Part shown: piece after piece, positions 1 to 10,537 of the stretch
How the letters are laid out: each line of letters opens with the position of its first letter
How positions within the stretch are numbered: position 1 is the first letter of the stretch
Source: Clostridiales bacterium
GTDB taxonomy: Bacteria > Bacillota > Clostridia > Lachnospirales > Lachnospiraceae
Reading direction: 5' to 3'
NCBI GenBank assembly: GCA_021202925.1
Contig: JAJQCD010000028.1
Location: 62,001 to 126,000 of the forward strand
Length of the DNA stretch: 64,000 nucleotides
The notes under the pieces: generated by a model
What the model was told of the DNA's origin: nothing
Databases searched by the model: none
Seen by the model: only the letters and a program-made list of their open reading frames with translations
Program-made: the position numbers and the translations under genes

Positions 1-1002
1 TCGCTGTATTTTATGATGCGTCAGCTCCGGATTGCAGCGGTTGGCCTGATTCTGGCTGTTGTGATTTCAAAACTGGACTATCACTGGTACGCGAAATTCG
101 CGGGTCTGGCCTATTTCCTTTCCTATATTCTGATGATTGCCGTTACATTGTTTGGGCGTAAGGTCAATGGAAAGAGACGCTGGCTGGGCATCGGCGGCGC
201 GAGTTTTCAGCCGACTGAGTTTGTTAAGATTGCGCTGATCGTGATGCTTGCCGTGATGATCACCAGTATGGGCAATAAGATCAGTACGTGGAAGGGGATC
301 GGACGGGTATTTCTGGTCACGCTTCCGATCGCGGGTATTGTGGCGGCGAATAACCTGAGTTCAGGCATCATTATCTGCGGCCTGGCTTTTGTGATGGTAT
401 TTGTGGCAAGCAAAAAGAGCCTTCCTTTTTACGCGTGCGGCGCGGCCGGTCTGGCGGCGATATTTCTGGCGGAGCCGGTAGCCGCTATCATTGACAATCT
501 GCATCTGCTGAAGGATTATCAGATGGCGCGCATTCATGTGTGGCTGGATCCGGAGGCATATGCGCTGGACGGTGGCTACCAGGTGCTGCAGGGACTCTAT
601 GCGATTGGTTCGGGCGGCCTGTTTGGCAAGGGGCTGGGAGAGAGTATACAGAAGATGGGATTTGTGCCGGAGGCGCAGAATGACATGATCTTTTCCATTA
701 TCTGCGAGGAACTGGGCCTGTTCGGGGCCGTGTCGGTGATTCTGATCTTCCTGTTTATGATTTACCGGTTTATGCTGATCGCCGGCAATGCGCCAGACAT
801 GTTTGGTGCGATGATCGTGGTGGGCGTGATGGCGCACATCGCGATTCAGGTGGTATTGAATATTGCCGTCGTCACGAATACCATTCCGAATACCGGCATT
901 ACGCTTCCGTTCATCAGCTATGGGGGAACATCGGTTTTGTTTCTGATGGTAGAGATGGGAATGGTCCTGAGTGTTTCAAACCAGATCCGAATGGAAAAAT
1001 AG
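1..1002 (+). CDS. ftsW: FtsW/RodA/SpoVE-family peptidoglycan glycosyltransferase, 5' end outside window
   Basis: SEDS-family polytopic membrane protein that polymerises lipid II into glycan strands at the septum with a partner class B PBP. The frame is open to the window edge (four codons before the first Met), so the N-terminus is missing. Visible family marks are QPTEFVKI after the first helices, the large extracellular loop with GGYQVLQGLYAIGSGG, FVPEAQNDMIFS, and the C-terminal PFISYGGTS signature before the last helix. About 330 residues are present against roughly 370-400 for the family. It lies directly upstream of murA and divIB, the usual place for ftsW in clostridial division clusters. 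SpoVE and RodA have the same fold, so the symbol rests mainly on neighbourhood. Confidence 0.85.
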   Translation, partial: SLYFMMRQLRIAAVGLILAVVISKLDYHWYAKFAGLAYFLSYILMIAVTLFGRKVNGKRRWLGIGGASFQPTEFVKIALIVMLAVMITSMGNKISTWKGIGRVFLVTLPIAGIVAANNLSSGIIICGLAFVMVFVASKKSLPFYACGAAGLAAIFLAEPVAAIIDNLHLLKDYQMARIHVWLDPEAYALDGGYQVLQGLYAIGSGGLFGKGLGESIQKMGFVPEAQNDMIFSIICEELGLFGAVSVILIFLFMIYRFMLIAGNAPDMFGAMIVVGVMAHIAIQVVLNIAVVTNTIPNTGITLPFISYGGTSVLFLMVEMGMVLSVSNQIRMEK

Positions 1003-1073
1003 CAGCAGTCACATTTTGTGAGGAAGGTTCATAAGATAGGGATATACATGAATGATTGTCGGGAGGGCAGGAC

Positions 1074-2351
1074 ATGTCCGCTATCTGTATCCGGGGACCG
1101 CGCAGGCTGAATGGAATGATTCGGATTCAGGGTTCAAAGAACGCGGTGCTGCCAGTGATGGCAGCATCTTTGCTTCACAGCGGTTTTGTGGAACTTGGCA
1201 ATGTTCCTGACATACAGGATGTCCGTTGTATGATGGAGATTCTGGAACATCTGGGATGTGTCTGTCGGCTGGAAGGTCATACGCTGACGATGGATACGCG
1301 CATGGCCCGGGGCGGAGCGATTCCGGAGAAGAGGGCGCGGCTGATGCGTTCGTCGATTATGCTGATGGGACCGATGCTTGGTCGCTTTGGCAGGGCCGAG
1401 ACGGTGAGTCCGGGTGGCTGTTCGATTGGCAGACGTCCGATTGACCTGCACATCCATGCATTGTGTCGTCTGGGAGCGGATATCCATGTGGAGGGAGAGC
1501 GGATCGCGGCGACGGCAAAGAGACTGGACGGTACGGTAATCCGCCTTTCTTATCCAAGTGTCGGAGCGACGGAGAATGCGATTATGGCGGCGGTCGCTGC
1601 CGAGGGCGTTACCGTGATCGAGGGCGCGGCCAGAGAACCGGAGATCGGGACGCTGTGCCTTTTCCTGCGGGAGATGGGGGCAACGGTTGCCGGTATGGGA
1701 ACGTCGTGCCTGAAGGTACATGGTCGTCAGCCGCTTCATGATGTTGCCTTTGCGATTCCGGGGGACCGGATTGTCGCCGGGACGTATCTTGGTGCGGTGA
1801 TCGCGGCGGGAGGTTCTGCCTTTCTTGCCGGCGTGCCTGCCAGACATCTGGCGGAGCCGGTCAAACTGGCGTGTTCCATGGGAGCGGACTGTACGGCTCA
1901 TGAAGATGGGCTGCTGGTCCGGATGGAGAGGAGGCCGGGAGCCGTCGGATTTGTCACTGGTCCTTATCCGGAATTTCCAACGGATCTGCAGTCGGTGATG
2001 ATGGCGGTGGATGCGGTGGCGGATGGAAATGCCAGGATCCGGGAAATGGTATTTGAGGATCGATTTTCCACTGCGAAGGAATTGCAGAAAATGGGCGCCC
2101 ATATTATAATAGACGGGGATATGGCTTTTGTCGAAGGTGTGCGGCGGCTTCATGGCGCCAGGGTAGAGGCGAGAGATCTGCGCGGAGGCGCGGCTCTGGT
2201 GACGGCTGCGCTTGCCGCAGAGGGCGAGACGGAGATTAGCGGCTGTCAGTATATTGAGAGGGGATACGAAGACATCTGTCGTGACCTGGGCGGAGTTGGA
2301 GCGGACGTGAGCCGGAGAGTTACGGCCAGTCCGGTGACGCCAGTCGGGTGA
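1074..2351 (+). CDS. murA: UDP-N-acetylglucosamine 1-carboxyvinyltransferase (MurA)
   Basis: Catalyses the first committed step of peptidoglycan synthesis, transfer of enolpyruvate from PEP to UDP-GlcNAc, in the cytoplasm. The 425-residue product has the N-terminal IQGSKNAVLPVMAASLL substrate-binding segment and the flexible loop PGGCSIGRRPIDLH, whose Cys (about residue 116) is the PEP/fosfomycin-reactive residue. Length fits the family (about 420). The ATG at 1074 is preferred because a GGGAGGG ribosome site lies six bases upstream; an in-frame TTG at 1056 is less likely. It sits between ftsW and divIB, so it serves the division cluster. Many Firmicutes carry two MurA paralogues; whether this is murAA or murAB cannot be told here. 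Confidence 0.93.
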   Translation: MSAICIRGPRRLNGMIRIQGSKNAVLPVMAASLLHSGFVELGNVPDIQDVRCMMEILEHLGCVCRLEGHTLTMDTRMARGGAIPEKRARLMRSSIMLMGPMLGRFGRAETVSPGGCSIGRRPIDLHIHALCRLGADIHVEGERIAATAKRLDGTVIRLSYPSVGATENAIMAAVAAEGVTVIEGAAREPEIGTLCLFLREMGATVAGMGTSCLKVHGRQPLHDVAFAIPGDRIVAGTYLGAVIAAGGSAFLAGVPARHLAEPVKLACSMGADCTAHEDGLLVRMERRPGAVGFVTGPYPEFPTDLQSVMMAVDAVADGNARIREMVFEDRFSTAKELQKMGAHIIIDGDMAFVEGVRRLHGARVEARDLRGGAALVTAALAAEGETEISGCQYIERGYEDICRDLGGVGADVSRRVTASPVTPVG

Positions 2352-2386
2352 TTGGGGAAAGATGGAAGGACTGAGGAACGGATATT

Positions 2387-3145
2387 ATGCCATTTTTACA
2401 GGATGCAAGAGAAGCACAGGATGGGTATGAGGCACCGGGAAGGAAGAAAACTGCGATTTTGGCGGTTGTTGTCGTTGTACTCTTTTTGCTGATCGTGTTT
2501 ATGTCTCTGCGGATTACAGAAATTCAGGTGACCGGCAATCAGAAATACACGGACGAACAGATCGTGCAGATGCTTTTTCCGGACAAAATCAGCCGGAACA
2601 CAGCCGTCTGTTATCTGCGGGATCATTTACGGGAACATGAGACGATTCCATTTGTGGAGGATTACCGGATTGTTTTTCAGGGGCTGGGGAAAGTGGAGGT
2701 GATCGTCTACGAGAAGAGTGTGGTGGGGTATGTTTCATACATGAGCAGCTACATGTACTTTGATAAGGACGGTATCATTGTGGAGAGTTCCAGCCAGGCG
2801 TTGTCCGGCGTCCCGCGTATCACCGGACTGAAATTCGGACATATCGTGCTTTATCAGGCGCTGCCGGTCGAGAGTCAGGAGATCTTTTCGGAGATTCTGA
2901 ATCTGACGCAGGTTCTTTCGATTTACGGGATTGAAGTTGACCGGATTCAGTTCAATTCTTACGGCGAGGCAAATCTGTATATGGGAGACCTGGAGGTGGT
3001 TTTGGGAGGCAATGAGAGTCTGAATGGCAAGATTGCAGAGCTGAGCGATATGCTTTCGCAACTGGAGGGACGCAACGGAACCCTGTATCTGGACGATTAT
3101 GACGAGACCAGTACCAATGCCATGTATGCGTTTCGACCCCGTTAA
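2387..3145 (+). CDS. divIB: Cell division protein DivIB/FtsQ
   Basis: Bitopic division protein that links the FtsL/DivIC complex and the septal synthase. The 252-residue product has a short basic cytoplasmic head, one membrane helix at about residues 22-42, then a POTRA-like start (LRITEIQVTGNQKYTDEQIV) and an extracellular FtsQ-type domain containing VIVYEKSVVGYV and YFDKDGIIVE. The C-terminus ends near the beta domain without the long tail seen in Bacillus. It begins 35 bases after murA with ATG preceded by GAGGAA, and a separate promoter precedes ftsZ downstream. Sequence conservation in this family is low; the assignment rests on topology, the POTRA motif and position. Confidence 0.85.
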   Translation: MPFLQDAREAQDGYEAPGRKKTAILAVVVVVLFLLIVFMSLRITEIQVTGNQKYTDEQIVQMLFPDKISRNTAVCYLRDHLREHETIPFVEDYRIVFQGLGKVEVIVYEKSVVGYVSYMSSYMYFDKDGIIVESSSQALSGVPRITGLKFGHIVLYQALPVESQEIFSEILNLTQVLSIYGIEVDRIQFNSYGEANLYMGDLEVVLGGNESLNGKIAELSDMLSQLEGRNGTLYLDDYDETSTNAMYAFRPR

Positions 3146-3185
3146 ACCGTTTAAAAATTTCAACCCAGATTTTTGAAGTTAGTGG

Positions 3186-3214
3186 TTGATATTTTTTTGG
3201 AAATCACATATAGT
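3186..3214 (+). promoter_or_regulatory. Putative SigA promoter of ftsZ
   Basis: TTGATA (3186-3191) and TATAGT (3209-3214) are separated by 17 bases in the A/T-rich gap between divIB and ftsZ. An overlapping TATAAA at 3214-3219 is an alternative -10. It would let ftsZ be expressed independently of the upstream murein genes. Confidence 0.5.
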
Positions 3215-3291
3215 ATAAAATAGACTGGATTTCAATATTTATTACAAAAGTATTACAAAAGCAGTGTGGAAAGGTTAAGGAGGAGACGATC

Positions 3292-4551
3292 TTGTTAGAG
3301 ATTAAGATAAATGAAGCAGAGAATTCTGCCAGGATTATCGTAGTGGGAGTGGGCGGTGCCGGTAACAACGCGGTGAATCGCATGATTGATGAGAATATTG
3401 CCGGTGTGGAATTTATCGGGATTAATACGGACAAGCAGGCGCTTCAGTTCTGCAAGGCGCCGACTGCGATGCAGATTGGCGAGAAGCTGACGAAGGGACT
3501 GGGAGCCGGCGCACGGCCGGAGATCGGTCAGAAGGCGGCGGAGGAGAGCTCGGAGGAGCTGGCGCAGGCGATGAAGGGTGCGGATATGGTGTTCGTGACC
3601 TGTGGCATGGGCGGCGGTACCGGTACGGGAGCCGCGCCGGTCATCGCGAAGCTGGCGAAGGATATGGGTATTCTGACGGTAGGTGTTGTGACGAAGCCGT
3701 TCCGTTTCGAGGCGAAGGCCCGTATGAATAACGCACTGGTCGGAATTGAGAATCTGAAACAGAGCGTGGATACGCTGATTGTGATCCCCAATGATAAGCT
3801 TCTGGAGATCGTGGATCGTCGGACGACCATGCCGGACGCACTGAAGAAGGCGGATGAGGTTCTGCAGCAGGCGGTTCAGGGCATCACGGATCTGATCAAT
3901 GTTCCGGGGCTGATCAATCTGGATTTTGCGGACGTGCAGACGGTTATGATTGATAAGGGAATTGCTCATATTGGTATTGGACATGCCAAGGGAGACGATA
4001 AGGCACTGGAAGCAGTGAAGCAGGCAGTTTCCAGCCCGCTGCTTGAGACGACGATTGAGGGGGCAACCCATGTGATCATCAATATTTCCGGTGACATCAG
4101 CCTGATCGAGGCAAATGATGCTGCCAGCTATGTACAGGAGCTGGCGGGTGACGACGCAAACATTATTTTCGGCGCCATGTACGATGAGAACGCGCAGGAT
4201 GAGGCGTCGATCACGGTGATTGCGACCGGTCTTGATGCGCACGGCGCGAATACTCCGGTGAAGAATGCGATGGCGGGATTCAGTACCTCATTCAAGCCGA
4301 AGGCGACGGGACTCAATCTGGGAACCGTAGGTCTGAATCATGCGGTGGACGAAGCCAGCGCGACAGCGGCGGCGACGAGTCAGTCCGCGACGAGTCAGAC
4401 GACGTCTGCTTCTTCGAAGGTGACGTCGATTCCGCGCCAGAATCCGGCAGCGTCTCCGACACAGACGCCGAATCCGACGCCGTCCTACCGACCGATGAAC
4501 CGGGAGACACAGATCAACATTCCGGATTTCTTAAAGAACAGAAACCGCTAG
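3292..4551 (+). CDS. ftsZ: Cell division GTPase FtsZ
   Basis: Tubulin-like GTPase that polymerises into the Z-ring. The 419-residue product shows the nucleotide-binding start [16 protein letters not shown], the tubulin signature [11 protein letters not shown] at about residue 107, and the T7-loop region [12 protein letters not shown] Ser/Thr/Ala/Pro-rich linker (about residues 345-405) precedes the conserved C-terminal peptide [12 protein letters not shown] that binds membrane anchors. TTG at 3292 is the start: AAGGAGGAG ends about seven bases before it and no ATG fits. It has its own promoter and a strong terminator, so it is probably largely monocistronic, followed by the spoIIG operon. Confidence 0.97.
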   Translation: MLEIKINEAENSARIIVVGVGGAGNNAVNRMIDENIAGVEFIGINTDKQALQFCKAPTAMQIGEKLTKGLGAGARPEIGQKAAEESSEELAQAMKGADMVFVTCGMGGGTGTGAAPVIAKLAKDMGILTVGVVTKPFRFEAKARMNNALVGIENLKQSVDTLIVIPNDKLLEIVDRRTTMPDALKKADEVLQQAVQGITDLINVPGLINLDFADVQTVMIDKGIAHIGIGHAKGDDKALEAVKQAVSSPLLETTIEGATHVIINISGDISLIEANDAASYVQELAGDDANIIFGAMYDENAQDEASITVIATGLDAHGANTPVKNAMAGFSTSFKPKATGLNLGTVGLNHAVDEASATAAATSQSATSQTTSASSKVTSIPRQNPAASPTQTPNPTPSYRPMNRETQINIPDFLKNRNR

Positions 4552-4584
4552 AAGGATTGTCATCCGCAGCGGAGAACAGAATAC

Positions 4585-4636
4585 AAAAGACCGTATTTCT
4601 GATCAGGGATCAGGACTGCGGTCTTTTCTTTTTTCA
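4585..4636 (+). terminator. Rho-independent terminator after ftsZ
   Basis: AAAAGACCG (4585-4593) pairs with CGGTCTTTT (4619-4627), with an inner CTGATC/GATCAG stem (4599-4613), followed by a T-rich tract. It separates ftsZ from spoIIGA. Confidence 0.85.
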
Positions 4637-4661
4637 TAAAAATTTTCTTTCCATTCTTTGT

Positions 4662-4695
4662 TTCGACAGTATGTGATTTTCCAAAATTGTATAAT
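4662..4695 (+). promoter_or_regulatory. spoIIG-type promoter with inverted 0A box
   Basis: TTCGACA at 4662-4668 is the reverse complement of the Spo0A box TGTCGAA, and a consensus TATAAT -10 lies at 4690-4695, 21 bases away. Wide spacing with 0A boxes near the -35 is the known layout of the Bacillus subtilis spoIIG promoter, which SigA polymerase uses only with phosphorylated Spo0A. The site is directly upstream of spoIIGA, and spo0A is encoded in this same window. Confidence 0.65.
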
Positions 4696-4722
4696 CAAAC
4701 CGTGTAGTCGGAGGGCTGACGC

Positions 4723-5610
4723 ATGAGTGTGACGGTATACCTGGATGTGTATTTTCTGGTCAATTTTGCGGCGGATGTGGTGATACTGACGTTGACCGGT
4801 AAGGCCATGGGGCTCTTTGGCCGGGGGTGGTTCCGTATCTTCTTTGGTGCAGCAATTGGCTCGCTCTGGGCCTGCACAGACCTGATCCTGGTTGCCGGGG
4901 GCAGATTTCCCGTGTGGCTGGAATGGGCGATTACCTGCCCGGTAGTGGGAAGTCTGATGATCCTGTCGTCGTTTGGCCGAAGGAGATTCAATGATTTCGT
5001 CCGGTGCGTGCTGATCCTGTGGCTGGTCGGTGCGGTGCTGGGAGGATTCTGTGGTGTGACAATGCGCTGGTTATGTCGGTCCAGACTGCTGTCTGTGGGT
5101 CGTATATGGCGGCAATGGACGCTGGTCCAGGCTGGCTGCACGGGGATTGCGTTGTATTTTCTGGGGAGCGCCATGCTTCGGTCTTTCCGTTCTGTCATTG
5201 CCGCGCGGGAGGCGATATGCCTGGTGCGTCTGCATGAGAAGGGAAATACCAGGGAGGTGACTGCGCTCTGGGATACGGGCAATCGGCTGCGGGAGCCTTA
5301 CGGCGGGCAACCGGTTCATGTGATTACGGCAAGTGGTCTGGGTGGCCTGTGTGAGCGGGTATCCGCCATGATTTATATCCCATATTGTTCGGTTGGAAAA
5401 GAGCAGGGGATCTTGCCGGCGATTCGCATTGAGCAGATGGATGTCATCCGGAACCAGAAGGAGGTTTTCACACTGGAACATCCCTGGCTGGCTATTGTAA
5501 AGGAACCGCTTTCACCGGATCACCGGTATGAAATGCTGCTGCATGGCGAATGGATGGGCAGAATACAAAAGATGGATAATAACAGAAATCTGGAGGATGC
5601 AGAGTTATGA
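4723..5610 (+). CDS. spoIIGA: Sporulation sigma-E processing aspartic protease SpoIIGA
   Basis: Membrane protease of the sporulation septum that cleaves pro-SigE in the mother cell after a forespore signal. The 295-residue product has five hydrophobic segments in the first roughly 160 residues, starting [19 protein letters not shown], then a soluble domain with the aspartic-protease motif ALWDTGNRL; the catalytic Asp is about residue 184, close to that of the Bacillus enzyme. ATG at 4723 follows GGAGGG by eight bases. It overlaps sigE by four bases (ATGA), the conserved substrate-protease pairing. Expression probably depends on Spo0A through the box at 4662. Confidence 0.93.
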   Translation: MSVTVYLDVYFLVNFAADVVILTLTGKAMGLFGRGWFRIFFGAAIGSLWACTDLILVAGGRFPVWLEWAITCPVVGSLMILSSFGRRRFNDFVRCVLILWLVGAVLGGFCGVTMRWLCRSRLLSVGRIWRQWTLVQAGCTGIALYFLGSAMLRSFRSVIAAREAICLVRLHEKGNTREVTALWDTGNRLREPYGGQPVHVITASGLGGLCERVSAMIYIPYCSVGKEQGILPAIRIEQMDVIRNQKEVFTLEHPWLAIVKEPLSPDHRYEMLLHGEWMGRIQKMDNNRNLEDAEL

Positions 5611-6347
5611 TAGTAAAGGTTTCCGTACCGAATCGGATTCAGTTTAAGGCGGCACCGTCATTCACGGCGATGCTGTGGCAGAAGAAAGGAGAGGTGCACT
5701 ACATAGGAGGGGCAGATATCCTTCCGGCCCCGTTGGACGCGAAGAAAGAAGCCGAGACAATCGCGATGCTCGCTTCCGAGCGGGAGAGCGAGGCGCGCTC
5801 CGCGCTGATCGAGCACAACCTGCGCCTGGTGGTGTATATCGCGAAGAAATTTGACAATACCTGTGTCGGTGTGGAGGATCTGATCTCGATCGGAACGATT
5901 GGACTGATCAAGGCAATCAATACATTTAATCCGGAGAAAAACATCAAACTGGCAACGTATGCGTCCCGTTGCATTGAAAATGAAATACTGATGTACCTAC
6001 GGCGCAACAACAAGACGAGAATGGAGGTCTCGATTGACGAACCACTGAATGTGGACTGGGATGGAAACGAGCTGCTGTTGTCGGATATACTGGGTACGGA
6101 TGAGGATATCATTTACCGGGATCTGGAAAATGAAACGGAGCGAAAGCTGCTGCGGGAGGCAATCCGAAGCCTGACGCCGAGAGAGCAGAAAATCGTCGCG
6201 CTCCGATATGGTCTGGAAAATGAGGAGGCGGTGGAAATGACGCAGAAAGAAGTGGCGGATATCATGGGAATCTCTCAGTCCTATATTTCAAGACTGGAAA
6301 AGAAAATCATGAAGCGATTGAAGAGGGAAATCGTGCGTTTTGAGTAA
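5607..6347 (+). CDS. sigE: RNA polymerase sporulation sigma factor SigE (pro-form)
   Basis: Early mother-cell sigma factor. The 246-residue product has a pro-sequence of about 30 residues ending at [15 protein letters not shown], which resembles the Bacillus processing site just before YIGG. Region 2 follows with [16 protein letters not shown], the core-binding/-10 segment [19 protein letters not shown], and region 4 with a helix-turn-helix ([19 protein letters not shown]). Translation is probably coupled to spoIIGA through the ATGA overlap, and it overlaps the next gene by eight bases. In many clostridia sigG follows sigE; here spoIIP follows instead. Confidence 0.95.
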   Translation: MIVKVSVPNRIQFKAAPSFTAMLWQKKGEVHYIGGADILPAPLDAKKEAETIAMLASERESEARSALIEHNLRLVVYIAKKFDNTCVGVEDLISIGTIGLIKAINTFNPEKNIKLATYASRCIENEILMYLRRNNKTRMEVSIDEPLNVDWDGNELLLSDILGTDEDIIYRDLENETERKLLREAIRSLTPREQKIVALRYGLENEEAVEMTQKEVADIMGISQSYISRLEKKIMKRLKREIVRFE

Positions 6348-7446
6348 ATGGGCGGGGTGGCTGGCAAAGGGGCTGGCGGTGCTTTTGCTGCAGGCCAGAT
6401 ATCCGCAGGCCGGTCTGGCCGGAAGGTGGGGGGAATCCGGATGGACAGAATCGGTGGGCCGGGAGACAGGCTATGATCCATCCTATGTCATCTATCAGAA
6501 ATACTGCCGTGCGCGGGAAAAATATGGATACCTGTTTTCGGGGGAAGAAGGTCAGGCGGATGCTGTGGAAATTTCACCAGAGCATTCGATGACAGCAGAC
6601 CGTTCGCGCATTCCGGAGACAGTGGGTGATACGGGACAGGAGGCGACAATTCGTCGAACGCCAGACGATCTTCCGACGCTGGCTCAGCTGATGGATTATG
6701 ATTATCTGATGAAACGGTACTACAGTGTCCATACATCCACGACCGCGGGACGGGATCTGATGAAGGCAGAAAATTTTCTGGGGATGGATTTCACTCTGGA
6801 ACAGGATGCATCCATACCGCAGATTCTGATCTATCACACCCATTCGCAGGAAACGTATGCCGACTATGGCCCCGGTTTTCGTCAGGCGACGGTTGTATCA
6901 GTCGGCGAGTATCTGGCACAGCTGCTGCGGGCGAAGGGCTGGAATGTGATTCATGACACGACTGCCTATGATATCGCGGGTGGAGAACTGGACCGCAGCA
7001 AGGCATATACCTTTGCGCTGGATGGCGTGACAAAGATTCTGCAGGAAAATCCGGGAATTGAGGTAATATTGGATATCCATCGGGACGGTGTCGCGGAAGG
7101 AACGCGGCTGCTTGGTACGATCGATGGAAAGCCGACGGCGAAAATCATGTTCTTTCAGGGAATGAGCCGGACGCCGGACGGATTGATCGAATATCTGCCA
7201 AATCCTTACCTGGCGGAGAATCTGGCCTTCAGCTTTCAGATGCAGCTTGCCGCGGAGGCGGATTTTCCCGGTCTGACCAGGAAAATCTACCTGAAAGGGC
7301 TCCGTTATAACATGCACCTGCGGCCGCGTTCTTCGCTGATCGAGGTTGGCGCACAGACGAATACGCTGGAGGAGGCGAAAAACGCCATGGAACCTTTGGC
7401 CGAACTGGTGGACGGAGTATTAAAAACCACCTTGCAAGCAGAGTGA
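6340..7446 (+). CDS. spoIIP: Stage II sporulation protein P (SpoIIP), engulfment peptidoglycan hydrolase
   Basis: With SpoIID and SpoIIM, SpoIIP degrades septal peptidoglycan so the mother-cell membrane can engulf the forespore; it has amidase and endopeptidase activity. The 368-residue product has an N-terminal hydrophobic anchor (about residues 5-18), a variable region to about residue 115, then the family core: [12 protein letters not shown] near residue 165 with the metal-binding His, [10 protein letters not shown], and a C-terminal [16 protein letters not shown] block with the conserved Glu. The start is a TTG inside the end of sigE, so translation is probably coupled. Its position in the spoIIG transcript would put it under Spo0A/SigA as well as any SigE promoter not recognised here. 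Confidence 0.92.
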   Translation: MSKWAGWLAKGLAVLLLQARYPQAGLAGRWGESGWTESVGRETGYDPSYVIYQKYCRAREKYGYLFSGEEGQADAVEISPEHSMTADRSRIPETVGDTGQEATIRRTPDDLPTLAQLMDYDYLMKRYYSVHTSTTAGRDLMKAENFLGMDFTLEQDASIPQILIYHTHSQETYADYGPGFRQATVVSVGEYLAQLLRAKGWNVIHDTTAYDIAGGELDRSKAYTFALDGVTKILQENPGIEVILDIHRDGVAEGTRLLGTIDGKPTAKIMFFQGMSRTPDGLIEYLPNPYLAENLAFSFQMQLAAEADFPGLTRKIYLKGLRYNMHLRPRSSLIEVGAQTNTLEEAKNAMEPLAELVDGVLKTTLQAE

Positions 7447-7494
7447 AAAAATGGTAGGATATCAAAAGCAGGAAGGACAAGAGAGGAAACAGAT

Positions 7495-9306
7495 ATGGCG
7501 ACAGATCAGAGCAAAATCCGGAATTTTTGTATCATTGCACACATCGATCATGGCAAATCGACCCTGGCGGACCGAATCATTGAGATGACGGGACTTCTCA
7601 CCAGCAGAGAGATGCAGGAGCAGGTGCTGGACAATATGGATTTGGAGCGGGAGCGGGGGATTACGATCAAGTCTCAGGCCGTCCGCACGGTGTATCGGGC
7701 GAAGGACGGGGAGGAGTATATTTTCAATCTGATTGATACTCCCGGGCATGTCGATTTCAATTACGAGGTTTCCCGCAGCCTGGCGGCGTGCGACGGGGCG
7801 ATCCTGGTGGTCGATGCGTCGCAGGGGATTGAGGCGCAGACGCTGGCAAATGTCTATCTGGCGCTTGACCATGACCTGGATGTATTCCCGGTGATCAATA
7901 AGATTGACCTGGAGAGTGCCCGCCCGGACTGGGTGGCGAATGAGATTGAGGATGTGATTGGCATTGAGGCACAGGATGCTCCGCGTATTTCGGCGAAGAC
8001 CGGTCTCAACTGTGAGGATGTGCTGGAGGCGATTGTCCATAAAGTGCCTGCGCCGACGGGAGATGCATCCGCACCGCTTAAGGCGCTGATTTTTGATTCG
8101 CTGTATGATTCCTATAAGGGTGTCATTGTGTTTTGCCGGGTTCGAGAAGGTACGGTGAGAAAAGGCACCAAAATCCTTATGATGGCGACCGGCGCGCAGG
8201 AGGAGGTCGTGGAAGTCGGTTATTTTGGCACGGGCCAGTTTATTCCGTGCGAGGAGCTTTCTGCGGGTATGGTTGGCTATGTGACGGCCAGCATCAAGAA
8301 TGTGAAAGATACGCGTGTCGGCGATACGATTACAGACGCAGAGCGGCCATGTGACGCGCCGCTTCCCGGCTACAAGAAGGTAACTTCGATGGTTTATTGT
8401 GGCCTGTATCCGGCGGACGGCGCGAAATACAATGATTTGCGGGACGCGCTGGAGAAGCTGCAACTGAACGACGCTTCATTGTTCTATGAGCCGGAGACTT
8501 CCGTCGCACTGGGATTTGGATTCCGCTGCGGTTTTCTGGGGCTGCTTCACCTGGAGATTATAGAAGAACGGCTGGAACGGGAATATGGTCTGGATCTGGT
8601 GACGACGGCGCCGAGCGTCATTTACCGGGTTCATAAAAAGACCGGGGAGACGATCGAACTGACAAATCCGACCAATCTGCCGGATCCGTCGGAGATTGAA
8701 TATATGGAGGAACCGGTTGTGAACGCTGAGATCATGGTTACGACCGAGTTTGTCGGTGCAATCATGAAACTCTGCCAGGAACGGCGCGGAGTCTACAATG
8801 GGATGGAGTATATTGAAGAGACGAGAGCGCTGTTAAAGTATGATCTGCCACTGAATGAGATTATTTACGATTTCTTTGATGCGCTGAAATCCCGTTCGCG
8901 CGGCTATGCGTCCTTTGACTATGATCTGAAGGGGTATGAACGGTCGGAACTGGTGAAGCTGGATATCCTGATCAACCGGGAGGAAGTGGATGCGCTTTCT
9001 TTCATTGTCCATGCGGATTCTGCTTACGAGCGCGGCCGGAAGATGTGTGAGAAGCTGAAGGAGGAGATTCCACGCCATCTGTTTGAGATTCCGATTCAGG
9101 CGGCGGTGGGAGGAAGAATCATTGCGCGCGAGACGGTTAAGGCAATGCGCAAGGACGTTCTGGCGAAATGCTATGGCGGCGATATTACACGAAAGAAGAA
9201 ACTGCTGGAGAAACAGAAGGAAGGCAAGAAACGAATGCGTCAGGTGGGCAATGTCGAGATCCCGCAGAAAGCATTTATGAGTGTACTGAAACTGGATAAT
9301 GAGTGA
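7495..9306 (+). CDS. lepA: Elongation factor 4 (LepA), translational GTPase
   Basis: Ribosome-bound GTPase related to EF-G, implicated in back-translocation and 30S biogenesis. The 603-residue product matches the usual length. It has G1 [10 protein letters not shown]3 DTPGHVDF, G4 [11 protein letters not shown], the EF-G-like domains II, III and V, and the LepA-specific C-terminal domain with [21 protein letters not shown] at 7495 follows a GAGAGGAAA ribosome site. The gene is 48 bases after spoIIP and overlaps hemW by four bases, a common Firmicutes pair. Confidence 0.97.
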   Translation: MATDQSKIRNFCIIAHIDHGKSTLADRIIEMTGLLTSREMQEQVLDNMDLERERGITIKSQAVRTVYRAKDGEEYIFNLIDTPGHVDFNYEVSRSLAACDGAILVVDASQGIEAQTLANVYLALDHDLDVFPVINKIDLESARPDWVANEIEDVIGIEAQDAPRISAKTGLNCEDVLEAIVHKVPAPTGDASAPLKALIFDSLYDSYKGVIVFCRVREGTVRKGTKILMMATGAQEEVVEVGYFGTGQFIPCEELSAGMVGYVTASIKNVKDTRVGDTITDAERPCDAPLPGYKKVTSMVYCGLYPADGAKYNDLRDALEKLQLNDASLFYEPETSVALGFGFRCGFLGLLHLEIIEERLEREYGLDLVTTAPSVIYRVHKKTGETIELTNPTNLPDPSEIEYMEEPVVNAEIMVTTEFVGAIMKLCQERRGVYNGMEYIEETRALLKYDLPLNEIIYDFFDALKSRSRGYASFDYDLKGYERSELVKLDILINREEVDALSFIVHADSAYERGRKMCEKLKEEIPRHLFEIPIQAAVGGRIIARETVKAMRKDVLAKCYGGDITRKKKLLEKQKEGKKRMRQVGNVEIPQKAFMSVLKLDNE

Positions 9307-10475
9307 GAATGAATAAACGGGAATTGGAATTGTACATCCATATTCCGTTCTGTATCCGCAAATGCGCCTATTGTGATTTCCTTTCCTCTGCCGCATCGGA
9401 GCGGACATGGCGGGATTATATGGGGAAGCTGCGGGATGAGATCGAGGGACAGGGAGAAAACTTCCGGGGATACCGCGTGACGACGATTTTCGTGGGAGGC
9501 GGTACGCCGTCTATTCTGCCCGCACTTCTCATCGAAGAGATGTTTGCAGCGGTACGCCGTTTCTTTGATGTGGCGGCGGACGCGGAGATTACGATCGAAG
9601 CGAATCCGGGAACATTGAGCGTGGATAAGCTGAGGACATACCGAAGGTGCGGCGTCAACCGTCTCAGCATTGGACTGCAGTCTGCCGACGATGGAGAACT
9701 GAAGCTGCTGGGGCGAATTCATACATACGATGATTTCCTGAAAAGCTATCAGAGAGCGAGACAGGAGGGGTTCCAGAACATCAACATTGACCTGATGTCG
9801 GCGATTCCGGGTCAGGATCTGCATTCCTGGCGGTCAACTCTGCGCCGGGTGATGATGCTTCGGCCGGAACATATCTCGGCTTACAGCCTGATCATCGAGG
9901 AGGGAACGCCGTTTTATGAGATGTATGGAAATCCGTCAGGCAGGATGCCGGAAGTTCCGCTTCCTGATGAGGAAACCGATCGCGCTATGTATCATCTGAC
10001 GAAGGAGATGATGGCCGCGCAGGGCTATGAACGGTATGAAATTTCCAATTATGCCCGGCCGGGCTTTGCCTGCCGGCATAACATCGGCTATTGGATCGGG
10101 ACGGAGTATCTTGGCCTTGGTCTTGGCGCTTCGTCTTACACGTTTGGTTTTCGTTATCGCAATACGGAAGACCTGGGCGAGTATCTTTCTCTGAACCTGC
10201 TTGAGGGAGGTGCGGCCGCCCGTGAGATCACGGAACTGTCACAGAAGGATCGCATGGAAGAGTTTATGTTTCTGGGGCTGCGCAGGATGGAGGGCGTGAC
10301 GGGCAGCGATTTTCTGAAACGCTTTGGTCAGAATATGTGGAATATTTATGGGACGGTACTGGAAAAACTCGAGGCGCAGGGGCTGATTGCTACAGATGGA
10401 AGCCGGGTCTGGCTGACTGATCTTGGCGTGGATGTGAGTAACTCCGTGTTTTGTGAGTTTCTGCTGGATGAATGA
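9303..10475 (+). CDS. hemW: Radical SAM protein HemW (HemN-like heme chaperone)
   Basis: Radical SAM protein related to coproporphyrinogen III dehydrogenase; HemW members bind heme and deliver it rather than oxidising coproporphyrinogen. The 390-residue product has [11 protein letters not shown] near the N-terminus, the CxxxCxxC [4Fe-4S] site without the extra Cys typical of true HemN, then VGGGTPS, NPGTL and the HemN C-terminal wing (from about residue 300). The start is GTG at 9303, overlapping lepA (GTGA); ATG at 9309 is an alternative. Last gene of this co-directional block; a bidirectional terminator follows. Confidence 0.93.
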   Translation: MRMNKRELELYIHIPFCIRKCAYCDFLSSAASERTWRDYMGKLRDEIEGQGENFRGYRVTTIFVGGGTPSILPALLIEEMFAAVRRFFDVAADAEITIEANPGTLSVDKLRTYRRCGVNRLSIGLQSADDGELKLLGRIHTYDDFLKSYQRARQEGFQNINIDLMSAIPGQDLHSWRSTLRRVMMLRPEHISAYSLIIEEGTPFYEMYGNPSGRMPEVPLPDEETDRAMYHLTKEMMAAQGYERYEISNYARPGFACRHNIGYWIGTEYLGLGLGASSYTFGFRYRNTEDLGEYLSLNLLEGGAAAREITELSQKDRMEEFMFLGLRRMEGVTGSDFLKRFGQNMWNIYGTVLEKLEAQGLIATDGSRVWLTDLGVDVSNSVFCEFLLDE

Positions 10476-10493
10476 GAAGAACTTTTTTGATAT

Positions 10494-10529
10494 GAAAACG
10501 CCCGGATCGTGACGGATCCGGGCGTTTTC
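10494..10529. terminator. Bidirectional terminator between hemW and the GH105 gene
   Basis: A perfect 15-bp stem, GAAAACGCCCGGATC (10494-10508) with its complement at 10515-10529, six-base loop. The arms end in A-run and T-run, so it can act for both converging genes. Confidence 0.85.
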
Positions 10530-10537
10530 ATGGAAAT

